Part shown: one piece after another, positions 1-9,296 of the stretch | Numbering within the stretch: position 1 is the first letter of the stretch | Layout of the letters: each line of letters starts with the position of its first letter | Origin: Saprospiraceae bacterium | GTDB taxonomy: Bacteria > Bacteroidota > Bacteroidia > Chitinophagales > Saprospiraceae | Reading direction: 5' to 3' | NCBI GenBank assembly: GCA_028285545.1 | Contig: JANQPA010000107.1 | Coordinates: 39,569 to 103,568 of the forward strand | Length of the DNA stretch: 64,000 nt | The notes under the pieces: generated by a model | The model's input: the letters and a program-made list of their open reading frames with translations, nothing else | The model's database searches: none | What the model was told of the DNA's origin: nothing | Made by a program: the position numbers and the translations under genes

Positions 1-673
1 ATAATTCACTTTCAAACAGGGTTTCGGGAATGGCACCAAGGTCTACTTTGACAAAAGAGGAATCTGACCTTCCAGATTGGCGGTGAATGGATCTGGCTAC
101 CAATTCTTTACCGGTACCATTTTCTCCAAGGATCAGGACATTGGCATCTGTTTTGGCTACTTTGTCCATCATCTGGAAAATTTGTTTTATTCCGGCCGAT
201 TCACCAATCATCGTTCCAAATTCCAGATGACCATCTTCATCGATCTTTTTCTGCTTCTGTTCAAGTTTGTCGATGGTTTTCCTGGATTGGCTTAATCGAA
301 AAGCAGACATTAAGGTAGTCAGGAGTTTTTCATTTCGCCAGGGCTTTTCGATGAAATCAACGGCTCCTGCTTTAACGGCATGAACGGCAGTTTTGACATC
401 AGCATAGGCAGTAATCATTATTACATGAGCATCAGAATCCAACTCAAGGGTTTTCTTAAGCCACCTCATTCCGTCATTGCCACTGGTGTCCCCTTTCCGA
501 AAATTCATATCCAAAAGGATCAGGTCATATTTAGTATTCCTTAATCTTCTTGGTATTAGGTTAGGATTATTTTCTGTATCCACTTGACCGAAATGCTGGG
601 TCAGGAACATTTTCATGCTCAGTAAAATATCTTCTTCATCATCAACTATTAATAGGCGACCAGGAAGTGTCAT
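1..673 (-). CDS. Sigma-54-dependent response regulator, NtrC family (3' part missing)
   Basis: The gene reads leftward from an ATG at 671-673 and runs off the window, so only the first 224 codons are visible. Residues 1-120 form a receiver domain, with the acidic pair D11-D12 and the phosphoacceptor D55 in the context LILLDMNF. After a linker comes the start of the AAA+ domain, with Walker A GENGTGKE at about residues 183-190, followed by FVKVDLGAIPETLFESEL, a hallmark of sigma-54 activators. The GAFTGA loop and the Fis-type DNA-binding domain would lie outside the window. Its partner kinase is not visible. It diverges from the efflux genes at 1026, which carry a sigma-54 promoter, so it is their probable activator (inference). 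Confidence 0.93.
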   Translation of the reverse strand, partial: MTLPGRLLIVDDEEDILLSMKMFLTQHFGQVDTENNPNLIPRRLRNTKYDLILLDMNFRKGDTSGNDGMRWLKKTLELDSDAHVIMITAYADVKTAVHAVKAGAVDFIEKPWRNEKLLTTLMSAFRLSQSRKTIDKLEQKQKKIDEDGHLEFGTMIGESAGIKQIFQMMDKVAKTDANVLILGENGTGKELVARSIHRQSGRSDSSFVKVDLGAIPETLFESEL

Positions 674-874
674 TTGATTTCGTGATTTTTCGATGATTTG
701 ATTCTTTGACCTTAGCTACATTGACCGGCTAAAGATTATGTTAAAATACCAATGTAACTTTCTTAATTTTCTTAAGTCTTTATTAAAACATAGGTTATAA
801 TGAGGGTTTTAAAATGCCCTTCCCTTGAAATAACATATTAGCAATAGAACGACAAATATATTGTTTAATTATTA

Positions 875-950
875 AACACCACAGTGTTCACTTTTATACA
901 GAAAAAAGACGTTTTTTTTAAGAAAAAGTTGCAACACATTGATAATCAAT
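875..950. promoter_or_regulatory. Inverted repeats upstream of the sigma-54 promoter (candidate activator sites)
   Basis: Three short dyads lie 15-90 bp upstream of the -24 box. They are AACAC-N4-GTGTT at 875-888, GTTGCAAC at 928-935 and ATTGAT-A-ATCAAT at 938-950. Enhancer-binding proteins usually bind dyads 80-150 bp upstream of -24, so 875-888 is the best placed. Which dyad, if any, is bound is inference. Confidence 0.35.
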
Positions 951-962
951 AGAAATAAATTA

Positions 963-977
963 TGGCACGGGGCTTGC
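963..977 (+). promoter_or_regulatory. Sigma-54 (-24/-12) promoter for the efflux cluster
   Basis: The sequence is TGGCACG-GGGC-TTGC. It matches the RpoN consensus TGGCACG-N4-TTGC at every fixed position, with GG at 964-965 and GC at 976-977 spaced exactly 12 bp apart. It points toward the adaptor gene at 1026, predicting transcription from about 988-990 and a leader of about 37 nt. The divergent neighbour encodes an NtrC-type activator, which fits. Confidence 0.85.
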
Positions 978-1025
978 CTAATAAAAAACATAACTAAAAA
1001 ATTAACTAAAAAATTTTCCTGAAAC

Positions 1026-2282
1026 ATGGGAATGGACAAACAAATCAAAAAAAAGAAATGGCCCTGGTGGCGAATAGGCATCTATGTAGTTGTTATCGCC
1101 GGAGCAGCATTCCTGCTGTCGTCCTTATACCGGGAAGCTGGTACCTCTCGACTTAATGTTAGCCAGGATCGAATCCTCCTAGACACCGTTCATACAGGGG
1201 TATTTAAGGAATACATCACCATTTTTGGTACGGTAGAACCATTTAAAACCGTTTATTTGGATGCCGTAGAAAGTGGTAAAGTAGAAGAGATCTTCGTCGA
1301 AGATGGGTCTGTCATCGCACAAGGGACACCCATTATGCGTCTTTCGAATGTAGATCTTCAATTGAACGTGCTGAATCAAGAAGCACAAATCATTGATCAG
1401 ATTAACACCATCCGAAACCAGGCGATCCTTATGGATCAGCAAAGCCTAAACCTTAAAGAGCAGTCTCTGAACGTTATGTTTCAGTTGGATTTGTTCCAAA
1501 AAAGAACCGATCGTAACCGTGAACTTTACCGTGACAGCGTAATTGCTCAGGTAGAATATCAAGAGACTCAGGATGAGTACGAACACCTATTACGTAGAAG
1601 AACTTTACTGAAATCTACTTTAGAGAAGGATTCCACCTATCAAGCACTTCAACAAGATCAGATGGAAAACTCTCTGGATCTGATGCGTCGCAACCTTGAG
1701 TTTGCCAAAAACAGTTTGGACAACCTTGTCGTTCGCGCCCCTATCCGTGGACAATTGTCTTCTATGGACTCTGAAATTGGAGAGTTGATCAACAGAGGGG
1801 ATCGAATCGCTCAGATTGATGTGTTGGACAGTTACAAAATCAGAGCAAGAATCGATGAATTTTATATCTCACGCATCTTTACGCAGCAAGAAGGGTCTTT
1901 TACTATGGATGGACAAACTTATACTTTGAGAATTAAGAAGATTTATCCTGAAGTAGCCAATGGATCATTCGAAGTAGATCTGGTTTTTGAAAATGATTTT
2001 CCTAAAAACATCAAGAGAGGGCAGTCAATCGCCTTGAAACTTTCCTTGAGTGATGAGACCAGGGCTAAACTATTGGCCAAAGGTGGATTTTTCCAACAAA
2101 CTGGTGGTAATTGGGTCTATCAGGTAGACGGAGGCCGAGGAGTAGCTACAAAGAGAGACATCAAAATTGGCCGTCAAAACCCAGATTATTACGAGGTCGT
2201 GGAAGGGTTGAATGAAGGAGACATCATCATCGTTTCCAGCTACGACAACTATAACAATAAAGAAGAACTCATTCTAAAATAA
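1026..2282 (+). CDS. Efflux periplasmic adaptor subunit (HlyD/MacA-like)
   Basis: A 418-residue membrane-fusion protein that would link an inner-membrane ABC transporter to an outer-membrane channel. A lysine- and tryptophan-rich cytoplasmic start is followed by one membrane span at about residues 17-35. Next come a biotinyl-lipoyl-like segment (VEEIFVEDGSVIAQGTPI), a long coiled-coil hairpin at about 110-225, the second lipoyl half (LVVRAPIRGQLSSMDSEIGE) and beta-barrel/membrane-proximal domains. Codons look like those of a well-expressed gene, with more CGT than its neighbours. It is 21 bp upstream of an ATPase gene and sits behind the sigma-54 promoter. An ATG two codons downstream is an alternative start. 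Confidence 0.9.
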   Translation: MGMDKQIKKKKWPWWRIGIYVVVIAGAAFLLSSLYREAGTSRLNVSQDRILLDTVHTGVFKEYITIFGTVEPFKTVYLDAVESGKVEEIFVEDGSVIAQGTPIMRLSNVDLQLNVLNQEAQIIDQINTIRNQAILMDQQSLNLKEQSLNVMFQLDLFQKRTDRNRELYRDSVIAQVEYQETQDEYEHLLRRRTLLKSTLEKDSTYQALQQDQMENSLDLMRRNLEFAKNSLDNLVVRAPIRGQLSSMDSEIGELINRGDRIAQIDVLDSYKIRARIDEFYISRIFTQQEGSFTMDGQTYTLRIKKIYPEVANGSFEVDLVFENDFPKNIKRGQSIALKLSLSDETRAKLLAKGGFFQQTGGNWVYQVDGGRGVATKRDIKIGRQNPDYYEVVEGLNEGDIIIVSSYDNYNNKEELILK

Positions 2283-2303
2283 AATCCAAATATTTATAGC
2301 ATC

Positions 2304-2993
2304 ATGATTCAAACAAAAGATTTAATGAAGGTTTACAGAACCGATGAAGTAGAAACCACGGCTCTGAACAAAGTAGATATTAAAATTACCGCTGGAGAGT
2401 TTGTGTCCATTATGGGGCCTTCTGGTTGTGGAAAATCAACCCTCCTAAATATTCTCGGACTTATCGACAGTCCTTCTGGCGGTGAATACCACTTTTTGGA
2501 AACGGACGTTTCAAAATTTACAGAAAGACAGCGCTCTAAACTAAGAAAACAAAATATTGGATTTATTTTCCAGAGCTTTAACCTCATTGATGAGTTAACA
2601 GTTTTTGAAAACGTAGAACTTCCTCTTATCTATAATCAAGTTAGTGCCTCTGACCGTAAAAAAAGAGTAGAAGCTACTCTTGAGCGTATGAATATGATGC
2701 ATAGAGCGAAGCACTTTCCTCAGCAATTATCTGGTGGTCAGCAACAACGTGTTGCAGTAGGCCGTGCCATTATTAATGATCCTAAGCTTATTCTTGCGGA
2801 TGAGCCTACTGGTAACCTGGATAGTAATAATGGTAATGATGTAATGAAAACTTTGGTTGCTTTAAACGATGGTGGTGCTACTATCGTAATGGTAACTCAC
2901 TCTCAGTATTGTGCTGAATTCGGTGATCGGGTTATCCGGTTATTGGATGGTCAGGTTGTAACTGAGAATTTACTGAAAAAACAGATGTTATAA
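2304..2993 (+). CDS. ABC transporter ATP-binding protein (MacB/LolD type)
   Basis: A 229-residue cytoplasmic ATPase that would power the efflux system. Walker A GPSGCGKST is at residues 38-46, followed by the Q-loop IFQSFNL, the signature LSGGQQQR, Walker B LILADEPTG and the switch histidine in VTHS. The order and length match the LolD/MacB/FtsE group, which pairs with FtsX-like permeases. It follows the adaptor gene by 21 bp. A 669-bp spacer with strong RNA structure separates it from the permease genes. Confidence 0.93.
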   Translation: MIQTKDLMKVYRTDEVETTALNKVDIKITAGEFVSIMGPSGCGKSTLLNILGLIDSPSGGEYHFLETDVSKFTERQRSKLRKQNIGFIFQSFNLIDELTVFENVELPLIYNQVSASDRKKRVEATLERMNMMHRAKHFPQQLSGGQQQRVAVGRAIINDPKLILADEPTGNLDSNNGNDVMKTLVALNDGGATIVMVTHSQYCAEFGDRVIRLLDGQVVTENLLKKQML

Positions 2994-3038
2994 TATACTT
3001 CTTGCTTTACAGTAAGATACACCCGATTGTTAACCCAC

Positions 3039-3205
3039 AGACAACTAACAGATGGGTGCTTGCCTGGTAACTTCTTACCATGCAGGCTAGTAAACTGATT
3101 AGTTGTCTAATTTAATTTTTTAGTTTGTTGGGCCTTTAGGCCTGGAGGCAAGCAATTACCTCCATCAATATGTGTTTTGGGCATCTCAGCAACCCTGAGA
3201 TGCCC
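3039..3205 (+). other. Cluster of stem-loops after the ATPase gene (terminator or structured RNA)
   Basis: Consecutive hairpins are visible. Arms 3039-3048 and 3099-3108 pair perfectly (AGACAACTAA/TTAGTTGTCT) and enclose a second hairpin, GGTAA-CTTC-TTACC, inside GCCT/AGGC. A T-rich run follows at 3109-3120. Then come GGCC-TTTA-GGCC at 3131-3142, GGAGG/CCTCC at 3144-3163 and a perfect 11-bp stem at 3179-3189/3195-3205 with a 5-nt loop. The first element could be a terminator. The last lacks a U-tract, so it is not a standard one. A regulatory RNA between the ATPase and permease genes is possible. Confidence 0.5.
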
Positions 3206-3662
3206 CGGAACACCTCTATGTTAATGTCTGTAAAGCAATTAATGTACCTATTTTGACATTTACAAACAATAAGAAAAAATACTGATAAAAAACTTTTGAT
3301 GCTATTAATTTAAAAACCAGGAAAAATCTGTTGTAGAATATTTTTTTGCCGAACCAATGAGAGTAAAACTAGTCCCTGGAATTAGGCTGAAAATAAACAG
3401 GCCTCCAAAGCCTGAGACTATCGGCACGAGTTCCTTTTCGATCAATTTCAATAAATCCGATGAGTTTTTTTGGCTAAAAAAAATATTCAAAAGTGACCAT
3501 ATCATTAATGGTCTTATCAGCAGATTTTATCCTGGCCTTTAAACATTCCGTAATCCATCAGACTAATAGAAATTACCTCTTAAATCGACTTTTCAAGGTT
3601 CATTTGCAGCCCCTGAAACATAGTCCCCTATTGGGAATTTAGAAACGAATAAAACGTATCTC
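3206..3662. other. Non-coding spacer before the permease genes
   Basis: AT-rich DNA with only short, overlapping open frames on both strands that lack recognisable composition. I see no clear promoter, repeat or RNA gene here. A promoter for the permease genes probably lies just upstream of 3663 but is not identifiable by eye. Confidence 0.5.
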
Positions 3663-6038
3663 ATGTGGAAAAATAATTTTAAAATAGCCATTCGGTCTCT
3701 TAAAAATAATGGGTTTATCTCCTTTATTAATGTTACAGGATTGGGTATTGGCCTGGTAGCAGGAGTATTTGTTTTATTATATGTTCAACATGAATTAAGT
3801 TATGACCGATGGATAAATGATCATGATCAGGTTTATCGAGTGTATCGATTATGGGGTGATAAAGGACATCCAACCATCCCAAGTCCAGCAGCAGCGGCAG
3901 CAAAAAATGAAATTCCAGAAGTAAGATCTACAAGTCGTATTAATGCCAACCAGGATGTCCTGGTTAAATGGAATAACCAGCATTTTACGATTCCCTTAAT
4001 ATTAAATGTAGACAGCACATTCTTTGAAACGATTCCTTTGGAACTGGCTTATGGTCAGGCCAACAGCGTTTTTTCTAAATTAAATAATGCCGTTTTATCT
4101 CATGAAATGTCGAAACGCATTTTCGGAAAAAATAACCCGGTAGGAGAAGTTCTTTATATTGACAATGTTAGGCCAATTGAGATTAGTGGTGTATTAGCTC
4201 CTTTTGAAGGCCCCACTCATTTGAATGCAGATATTTTTCTTTTTGAAAGCACTGGTACTACCTCCTGGACAGGAGCCTCCGGTTATACTTATGTTCGACT
4301 ACATAATAATACGGCTACCAGTGTGGTTGAAAGTAAACTTTTTGACATAGCCCTCAGAGAAACCGAAAAAGAATATCAGGCAAATGGTGAAACCTTGAAT
4401 AAAAGCAATTTGGCAAAATGGCATTTACAACCTCTTAAAGATATTCACCTCAAATCTGGATTCATAGGGCAAGATGGACCCCGAAATGGAAGCTATCGGC
4501 AAATTGGCATTATGCTAATACTAGGGATAATGGTTATCACTTTAGCCATTATCAACTATATTAATCTTTCAACGGCCCGCCTGACTAAAAAGGCTTCAGA
4601 AATTGGCATTCGTAAAGTAATCGGTGCTTCCAAAAAGCAACTTAATTTCCAATTTGTTATAGAATCTTTTGTTTTTATTTTATGCGCTTTATTTATTGCC
4701 ATAGCAGCGGTTCAGATAGTACTTCCATTTTTTAATGAAATAGTAAGTCGAAAAATGGACTTATTGGAAATACTAAATAGCCAGGGGATTCTTGCCCTCA
4801 CTTCCATTGTCATTATTCTAAGCATCGCTGCGGGTATATTTCCAGCCTTTTTCTTTTCTAGAATTGATCCCGTAGATACCATCAAAAATCAGATTAGTAA
4901 AGGTAGAGGGAGTAGTTTGTTTAGGAATTCGATGGTCGTTTTTCAATTCTCTCTATCCATTGGCATGATCATATTTGTTACCCTCATAGGTCTTCAGGTA
5001 AGGTACATGTTAAATAAAGAACTGGGATTTAATGGGCAGCAAATAGCAGTATTTAATTTCAATGAAAGAGAAACAATAGATGTTTTTCGGCAAAAAAAGA
5101 ATGCCCTCTTACAAATTCCCGGAGTTAGTTCCATTACAGAAATTTCCAGGAGCCCCGGTAGTTCGGTGCCTAATTACAGCTACAGGATGCAAGGTATGGA
5201 TGGGAGAGTTTCCGTAAATTCTCTTTTTGTTGATACTGAATGGAATAAAACTTTTGACATCCCCATAGTTGAAGGAAGATTCTTGTCTCTTGACCATCCA
5301 ACAGATACGCTTAAATCCTTTGTTGTCAATGAAGCATTTGTAAAACATTTTGGATTAGAAAATCCCATAGGATTCTCCATGAGATTTCCAGGAAATAGTC
5401 CTCAGGGGGAAATAATAGGAGTCATCAAAGATTTTCATTACCAGGGACTTCAATACGATATCGAGCCCCTTGTCATCTCTACCAGGTTAGAAAAGGCATG
5501 GATGTCAAGGGTAGCTATAAATATAGAGCCTGAACAAATCGCATCAACCGTGGCAGGTATCCAAAAATTTTGGCAAACATTAGAGCCTGAATTTCCGGTT
5601 AACTATCACTTTATTGACCAAAATTTTGCGGAGCAATATGAATCGTATTATCGATTTGGAAAAAGTATGCTGTATACCACTATCTTTTGTATTGTTATCT
5701 CTTTGCTTGGCTTGTTTGGGCTGACCACCTTTGTTATTCAGCAAAGAACGAAAGAGATAGGAATTAGAAAAATATTGGGCGCTACACTTAATAGTATCGT
5801 TGGTTTATTGAGTGTTAATTTCCTTAGGCTCGTACTATTGGCATTTGCAATTGCTTCGCCTATAGCCTGGTATTTCTCGAAACAGTGGCTCCAAAATTTT
5901 GCTTATCAAGTAGATATGCACTGGTGGGTGTTCGCAGTAGTCGGTTTATTTGCCCTTTTTATCGCATTTATGACGATTAGCATTCAAACCCTTAAAGCTG
6001 CTCTTGGTAATCCTGTAGAAAGCTTACGAAATGAATGA
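3663..6038 (+). CDS. ABC transporter permease, MacB/FtsX type (first of two)
   Basis: A 791-residue inner-membrane permease with the Bacteroidota double layout. Residues about 20-42 form a first span after the amphipathic start MWKNNFKIAIRSLKNNG, followed by a large periplasmic MacB_PCD domain to about 275. A three-helix FtsX block carries the conserved ASEIGIRKVIGASK loop. A second span, periplasmic domain and FtsX block end with QQRTKEIGIRKILGA and the tail PVESLRNE. It is 12 bp upstream of a related permease gene. The substrate cannot be read from sequence; export of an antimicrobial or lipophilic compound is the usual inference. Confidence 0.92.
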   Translation: MWKNNFKIAIRSLKNNGFISFINVTGLGIGLVAGVFVLLYVQHELSYDRWINDHDQVYRVYRLWGDKGHPTIPSPAAAAAKNEIPEVRSTSRINANQDVLVKWNNQHFTIPLILNVDSTFFETIPLELAYGQANSVFSKLNNAVLSHEMSKRIFGKNNPVGEVLYIDNVRPIEISGVLAPFEGPTHLNADIFLFESTGTTSWTGASGYTYVRLHNNTATSVVESKLFDIALRETEKEYQANGETLNKSNLAKWHLQPLKDIHLKSGFIGQDGPRNGSYRQIGIMLILGIMVITLAIINYINLSTARLTKKASEIGIRKVIGASKKQLNFQFVIESFVFILCALFIAIAAVQIVLPFFNEIVSRKMDLLEILNSQGILALTSIVIILSIAAGIFPAFFFSRIDPVDTIKNQISKGRGSSLFRNSMVVFQFSLSIGMIIFVTLIGLQVRYMLNKELGFNGQQIAVFNFNERETIDVFRQKKNALLQIPGVSSITEISRSPGSSVPNYSYRMQGMDGRVSVNSLFVDTEWNKTFDIPIVEGRFLSLDHPTDTLKSFVVNEAFVKHFGLENPIGFSMRFPGNSPQGEIIGVIKDFHYQGLQYDIEPLVISTRLEKAWMSRVAINIEPEQIASTVAGIQKFWQTLEPEFPVNYHFIDQNFAEQYESYYRFGKSMLYTTIFCIVISLLGLFGLTTFVIQQRTKEIGIRKILGATLNSIVGLLSVNFLRLVLLAFAIASPIAWYFSKQWLQNFAYQVDMHWWVFAVVGLFALFIAFMTISIQTLKAALGNPVESLRNE

Positions 6039-6050
6039 TAATTTGAAAAT

Positions 6051-8405
6051 ATGATCAAGCATAATATCAAATTGGCGCTGCGTAGTTTTATGCGTCATAA
6101 AAGCTCTTTTTTTATAAATCTTATTGGCCTATCCACAGGCCTGGCCTGCGCCTTGCTCATTCTTTTATGGGCAAGAGATGAAATGAAGATGGATAAACTC
6201 TTTGCCCTGGATGATCGTATTTTTCAGGTCATGGAGCATCAGGATTATTCAGATGGGATACTCACCACTAAATCTACTCCTGGTCCTCTTTCAAGTGCCT
6301 TGGTGGAAGAAATACCAGAAATTGAATATGCTATTACAATAATTGATCCGGGTAAATATAATTTAAGGGTTGACAAAAAAAGTATCCGAGCTTCAGGCGT
6401 CTATGTCGGTAAAGATTATTTTAAAATTTTTGATCTCCCCTTAATCAATGGAAATTCTGATCAAATTTTAAGTGCGGATAACAACATAGCCATTTCTGAA
6501 AGCCTGGCCAAAAGCCTCTTCGGCACAGCCGACCAGGCAATTGGGCAAGCTATTGAATTTGAAGGAGTAGACCTTTATACCATCAATGGTATTTTCGAAG
6601 ACCTCCCCGATAATTTTTCTCAGAACTTTGATTTTTTACTCCCTTATGAACCTTATTACCAGGAAAATATAGCCTGGCTGTCTAATTGGGGAAGTAATTC
6701 TCCTCATACCATGGTTCTTCTGGCTCAGGGAGCAAATGAAGATCTGGTTAACGAAAAGATTGGCGATTTTATCAAAAAGAGGGTAGAAAATTCCCAAGTT
6801 ACCCTTTTTCTCAAAAAATACAGCGACCTGCATTTGTACGGTAATTATCGAAATGGGAAACAAGCTGGAGGTCGCATTGAATATGTACGACTCTTTTCTC
6901 TTATTGCCATTTTTATTCTATTTATTGCCTGCATTAACTTTATGAACTTGAGCACGGCAAGAGCGAGTCGTAGAGCAAAAGAAGTAGGAGTCAAAAAAAC
7001 AATTGGCGCAAGGCAGCAATCTCTCATATATCAGTTTTTGAGCGAATCTATACTGCTTACTTTAGTTTCTCTTATAATTGCTTTGAGTTTAGTACAGTTG
7101 ACCTTGCCACAATTTAATTTGTTGACCAATAAACAAATTGCTCTAGATTTTTCCACTGACCTTGTGTTAATATTTTTAGGCATTTCTATTATAACGGGAT
7201 TGATAGCAGGTAGCTATCCTGCTTTATACCTCTCTTCCATTAACCCTATTAATGTTTTAAAAGGAACCATGAAGTCTTCGCTTGGAGAACTCTGGGTAAG
7301 AAAAGGATTGGTAGTATTTCAATTTACCATCTCTTTTATTTTAATAGCTGCAGTGCTCATTGTCTTCAAGCAAATCCAGTATATCCAAAACCAACAAATC
7401 GGATATGATAAGGATCAACTTGTTTACTTTAACAGGGACGGAAGATTACAAAATCAGATAGAAGCATTTTTTACTCAAGCCAAAGAATTAGAGGGCGTTC
7501 AAAATATCTCTAGCATTGCTCATAATCTAGTGGGTCAGCAGAATAATACCAGAAGTGTAGAATGGGAAGGAAAAGATCCTACTCTCGATCTCCTTTTTGA
7601 GAATGTAAGAGTCAATTATGACTTATTAGAAACTATAGGGATTGATTTAAAAGAGGGGCGCGCTTTTTCGCGAGAATATGGTACAGATAGTAGTGCCATC
7701 CTGTTAAATGAAACTGCCGTCTCCATAATCGGAATGACAGAGCCTGTAGGCCAAAGAATCAAAATTTTTGGTGAGGAAAGAGAAATAATTGGCGTGATAA
7801 AAGATTTTCAATTCCAATCTGCCCGACAGGAAATAAAGCCTTTGTTTTTCCAGTTGGTTCCGCATTATAGTTGGCTAATGATGGCAAGTTTGGAAAAGGG
7901 GAAAGAATCAGTGGGCCTGAAAAATCTTGAAACCTTATATGAAAGTTTCAACCCTGGTTTTGCTTTTGATTATAGTTTTGTTGATGAGCAATATGCCAAG
8001 CAATATGTTGCTGAGCAAAGGGTAGGAGTTTTATCAAGGTATTTTGCAGGTATAGCCATTATTATCTCCTGCCTTGGTTTATTTGGCCTGGCAATTTTTA
8101 CGGCCGAACGAAGGAAGAAAGAAATTGGCATTCGAAAGGTATTGGGGGCAACGATTCAAAATATTTTGACTCTTTTAACTAAAGATTTTATAGGAATAGT
8201 ACTGTTTGCTATCCTGGTGGGCTTGCCTATTGCCTACATTTTAAGTAAAAATTGGTTAAATAGGTTTGTTTTTAAAATTGATTTGGATATAGGATATTTT
8301 GGTTTGGCTGCTTTATTGATGTTAATAATAGCCATATTAACGATTGGTAGTCAGGCATTACAAGCCGCCAGAATGGCTCCTAAGGAATATCTAAGAAATG
8401 AATAG
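6051..8405 (+). CDS. ABC transporter permease, MacB/FtsX type (second of two)
   Basis: A 784-residue paralogue of the preceding permease with the same two membrane/periplasmic/FtsX units. Conserved loops are ASRRAKEVGVKKTIGAR and ERRKKEIGIRKVLGAT, and the C-terminal tail is APKEYLRNE. The 12-bp gap to the upstream gene implies co-transcription, and the two permeases may heterodimerise. An ATPase gene follows after 117 bp. Sequence similarity to its neighbour is moderate, so the duplication is old. Confidence 0.92.
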   Translation: MIKHNIKLALRSFMRHKSSFFINLIGLSTGLACALLILLWARDEMKMDKLFALDDRIFQVMEHQDYSDGILTTKSTPGPLSSALVEEIPEIEYAITIIDPGKYNLRVDKKSIRASGVYVGKDYFKIFDLPLINGNSDQILSADNNIAISESLAKSLFGTADQAIGQAIEFEGVDLYTINGIFEDLPDNFSQNFDFLLPYEPYYQENIAWLSNWGSNSPHTMVLLAQGANEDLVNEKIGDFIKKRVENSQVTLFLKKYSDLHLYGNYRNGKQAGGRIEYVRLFSLIAIFILFIACINFMNLSTARASRRAKEVGVKKTIGARQQSLIYQFLSESILLTLVSLIIALSLVQLTLPQFNLLTNKQIALDFSTDLVLIFLGISIITGLIAGSYPALYLSSINPINVLKGTMKSSLGELWVRKGLVVFQFTISFILIAAVLIVFKQIQYIQNQQIGYDKDQLVYFNRDGRLQNQIEAFFTQAKELEGVQNISSIAHNLVGQQNNTRSVEWEGKDPTLDLLFENVRVNYDLLETIGIDLKEGRAFSREYGTDSSAILLNETAVSIIGMTEPVGQRIKIFGEEREIIGVIKDFQFQSARQEIKPLFFQLVPHYSWLMMASLEKGKESVGLKNLETLYESFNPGFAFDYSFVDEQYAKQYVAEQRVGVLSRYFAGIAIIISCLGLFGLAIFTAERRKKEIGIRKVLGATIQNILTLLTKDFIGIVLFAILVGLPIAYILSKNWLNRFVFKIDLDIGYFGLAALLMLIIAILTIGSQALQAARMAPKEYLRNE

Positions 8406-8423
8406 TCATTAGCTGAAAATGAT

Positions 8424-8501
8424 ATAAGTAAAAAGTAGAAGGACCAGTGTAAATTAGTACCTTTAATAATTCAAAAAATATTTCTACTTTCCACCTTATA
8501 C
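8424..8501. repeat. Heptamer-word array, inverted halves
   Basis: The left half contains the words GTAAAAA and GTAGAAG (8428-8441). The right half has TTTCTAC, TTTCCAC and CTTATAC (8481-8501), the same 7-nt word on the other strand. Bases 8432-8440 pair perfectly with 8482-8490. The 19-nt string ATAAGTAAAAAGTAGAAGG (8424-8442) recurs exactly at 16318-16336. It lies between a permease and an ATPase gene on the same strand. Confidence 0.7.
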
Positions 8502-8522
8502 CATTGATCAAAAATTATAAGG

Positions 8523-9221
8523 ATGATACATTTAAAAAATATTGCCCGATACTACAAAAGAGGATTCCAAAAAAGCTGGGTTTTAAAAGATATTAGTCTG
8601 GACATTAATGAGGGAGAGTTTGTGACCATTATGGGCCCAAGTGGAGCAGGAAAAACTACCCTTCTGAATATCATAGGTATGTTGGACCAGGCAGATGGAG
8701 GAGAATATACCTTTATGCATGAACCTGTTCATCGCTTCAATGAAAGAAGGCGCAATGAGCTTCATAAGCATCATATTGGTTTTGTATTCCAAGCCTATCA
8801 TTTAATTGATGATCTGACTGTTTATGAAAATATAGAAACTCCCTTGCTGTACAGGGGAATTAAAGGAAAAGATCGGAAAAGTATGGTGGCCGAAGTACTG
8901 GATCGATTCAATATTGTTGCTAAAAAAGATCTATTTCCTGAACAACTCAGTGGTGGCCAACAACAACTGGTTGGTATCGCTCGTGCAATAGTAGGTAGGC
9001 CAAAATTGCTCCTGGCCGATGAGCCAACTGGAAATCTGCACACTCAGCAAGGCATCGAAATCATGGACCTGTTTAAGCAATTACACGCCGATGGGATGAC
9101 CATCATTCAGGTTACTCATTCGGAAGAAAATGCCAAATATGGCGAGCGCATTGTTAGATTGTTAGATGGATTTGTTAGACAGGATGAAAGCAGTGCCAAA
9201 GAGGAAAAGAGTGTTTCTTAA
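8523..9221 (+). CDS. ABC transporter ATP-binding protein (second in cluster)
   Basis: A 232-residue ATPase of the LolD/MacB class. Walker A GPSGAGKTT is near residue 40. It also has the Q-loop VFQAYHL, signature LSGGQQQLVGIARAI, Walker B LLLADEPTG and the H-loop VTHSEE. The signature carries L where the first ATPase has R, and NLHTQQG replaces the usual NLDS after Walker B. It probably serves the two permeases just upstream, while the ATPase at 2304 may be shared or alternative. The gene ends 5 bp before an intergenic heptamer array. Confidence 0.92.
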   Translation: MIHLKNIARYYKRGFQKSWVLKDISLDINEGEFVTIMGPSGAGKTTLLNIIGMLDQADGGEYTFMHEPVHRFNERRRNELHKHHIGFVFQAYHLIDDLTVYENIETPLLYRGIKGKDRKSMVAEVLDRFNIVAKKDLFPEQLSGGQQQLVGIARAIVGRPKLLLADEPTGNLHTQQGIEIMDLFKQLHADGMTIIQVTHSEENAKYGERIVRLLDGFVRQDESSAKEEKSVS

Positions 9222-9226
9222 ACTGG

Positions 9227-9290
9227 TTAATCGTTATCTGTTATTCGTTATTCGTTATTCGTTAATACCAAATAACGAATAACGAATAAC
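9227..9290. repeat. Heptamer-word array TTATTCG folding into a 20-bp hairpin
   Basis: Five 7-nt words in phase (9227-9261), two of them variant and three exact TTATTCG, are followed by the same word inverted (9271-9290). Bases 9240-9259 pair perfectly with 9271-9290 and leave an 11-nt loop. It lies between convergent genes, so it may act as a two-way terminator, though it lacks a U-tract outside the stem. Confidence 0.85.
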
Positions 9291-9296
9291 AATTAA

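Noticed and set aside
77..295. Rightward open frame inside the NtrC-type gene
   Set aside because: It is antisense to the clearly recognisable receiver/AAA+ coding sequence and has no family features.
3179..3205. Standard rho-independent terminator
   Set aside because: The stem is perfect but no U-tract follows on either strand.
3305..3542. Two overlapping short frames in the gap before the first permease
   Set aside because: They lie on opposite strands of the same DNA and neither shows a domain, signal peptide or plausible composition.
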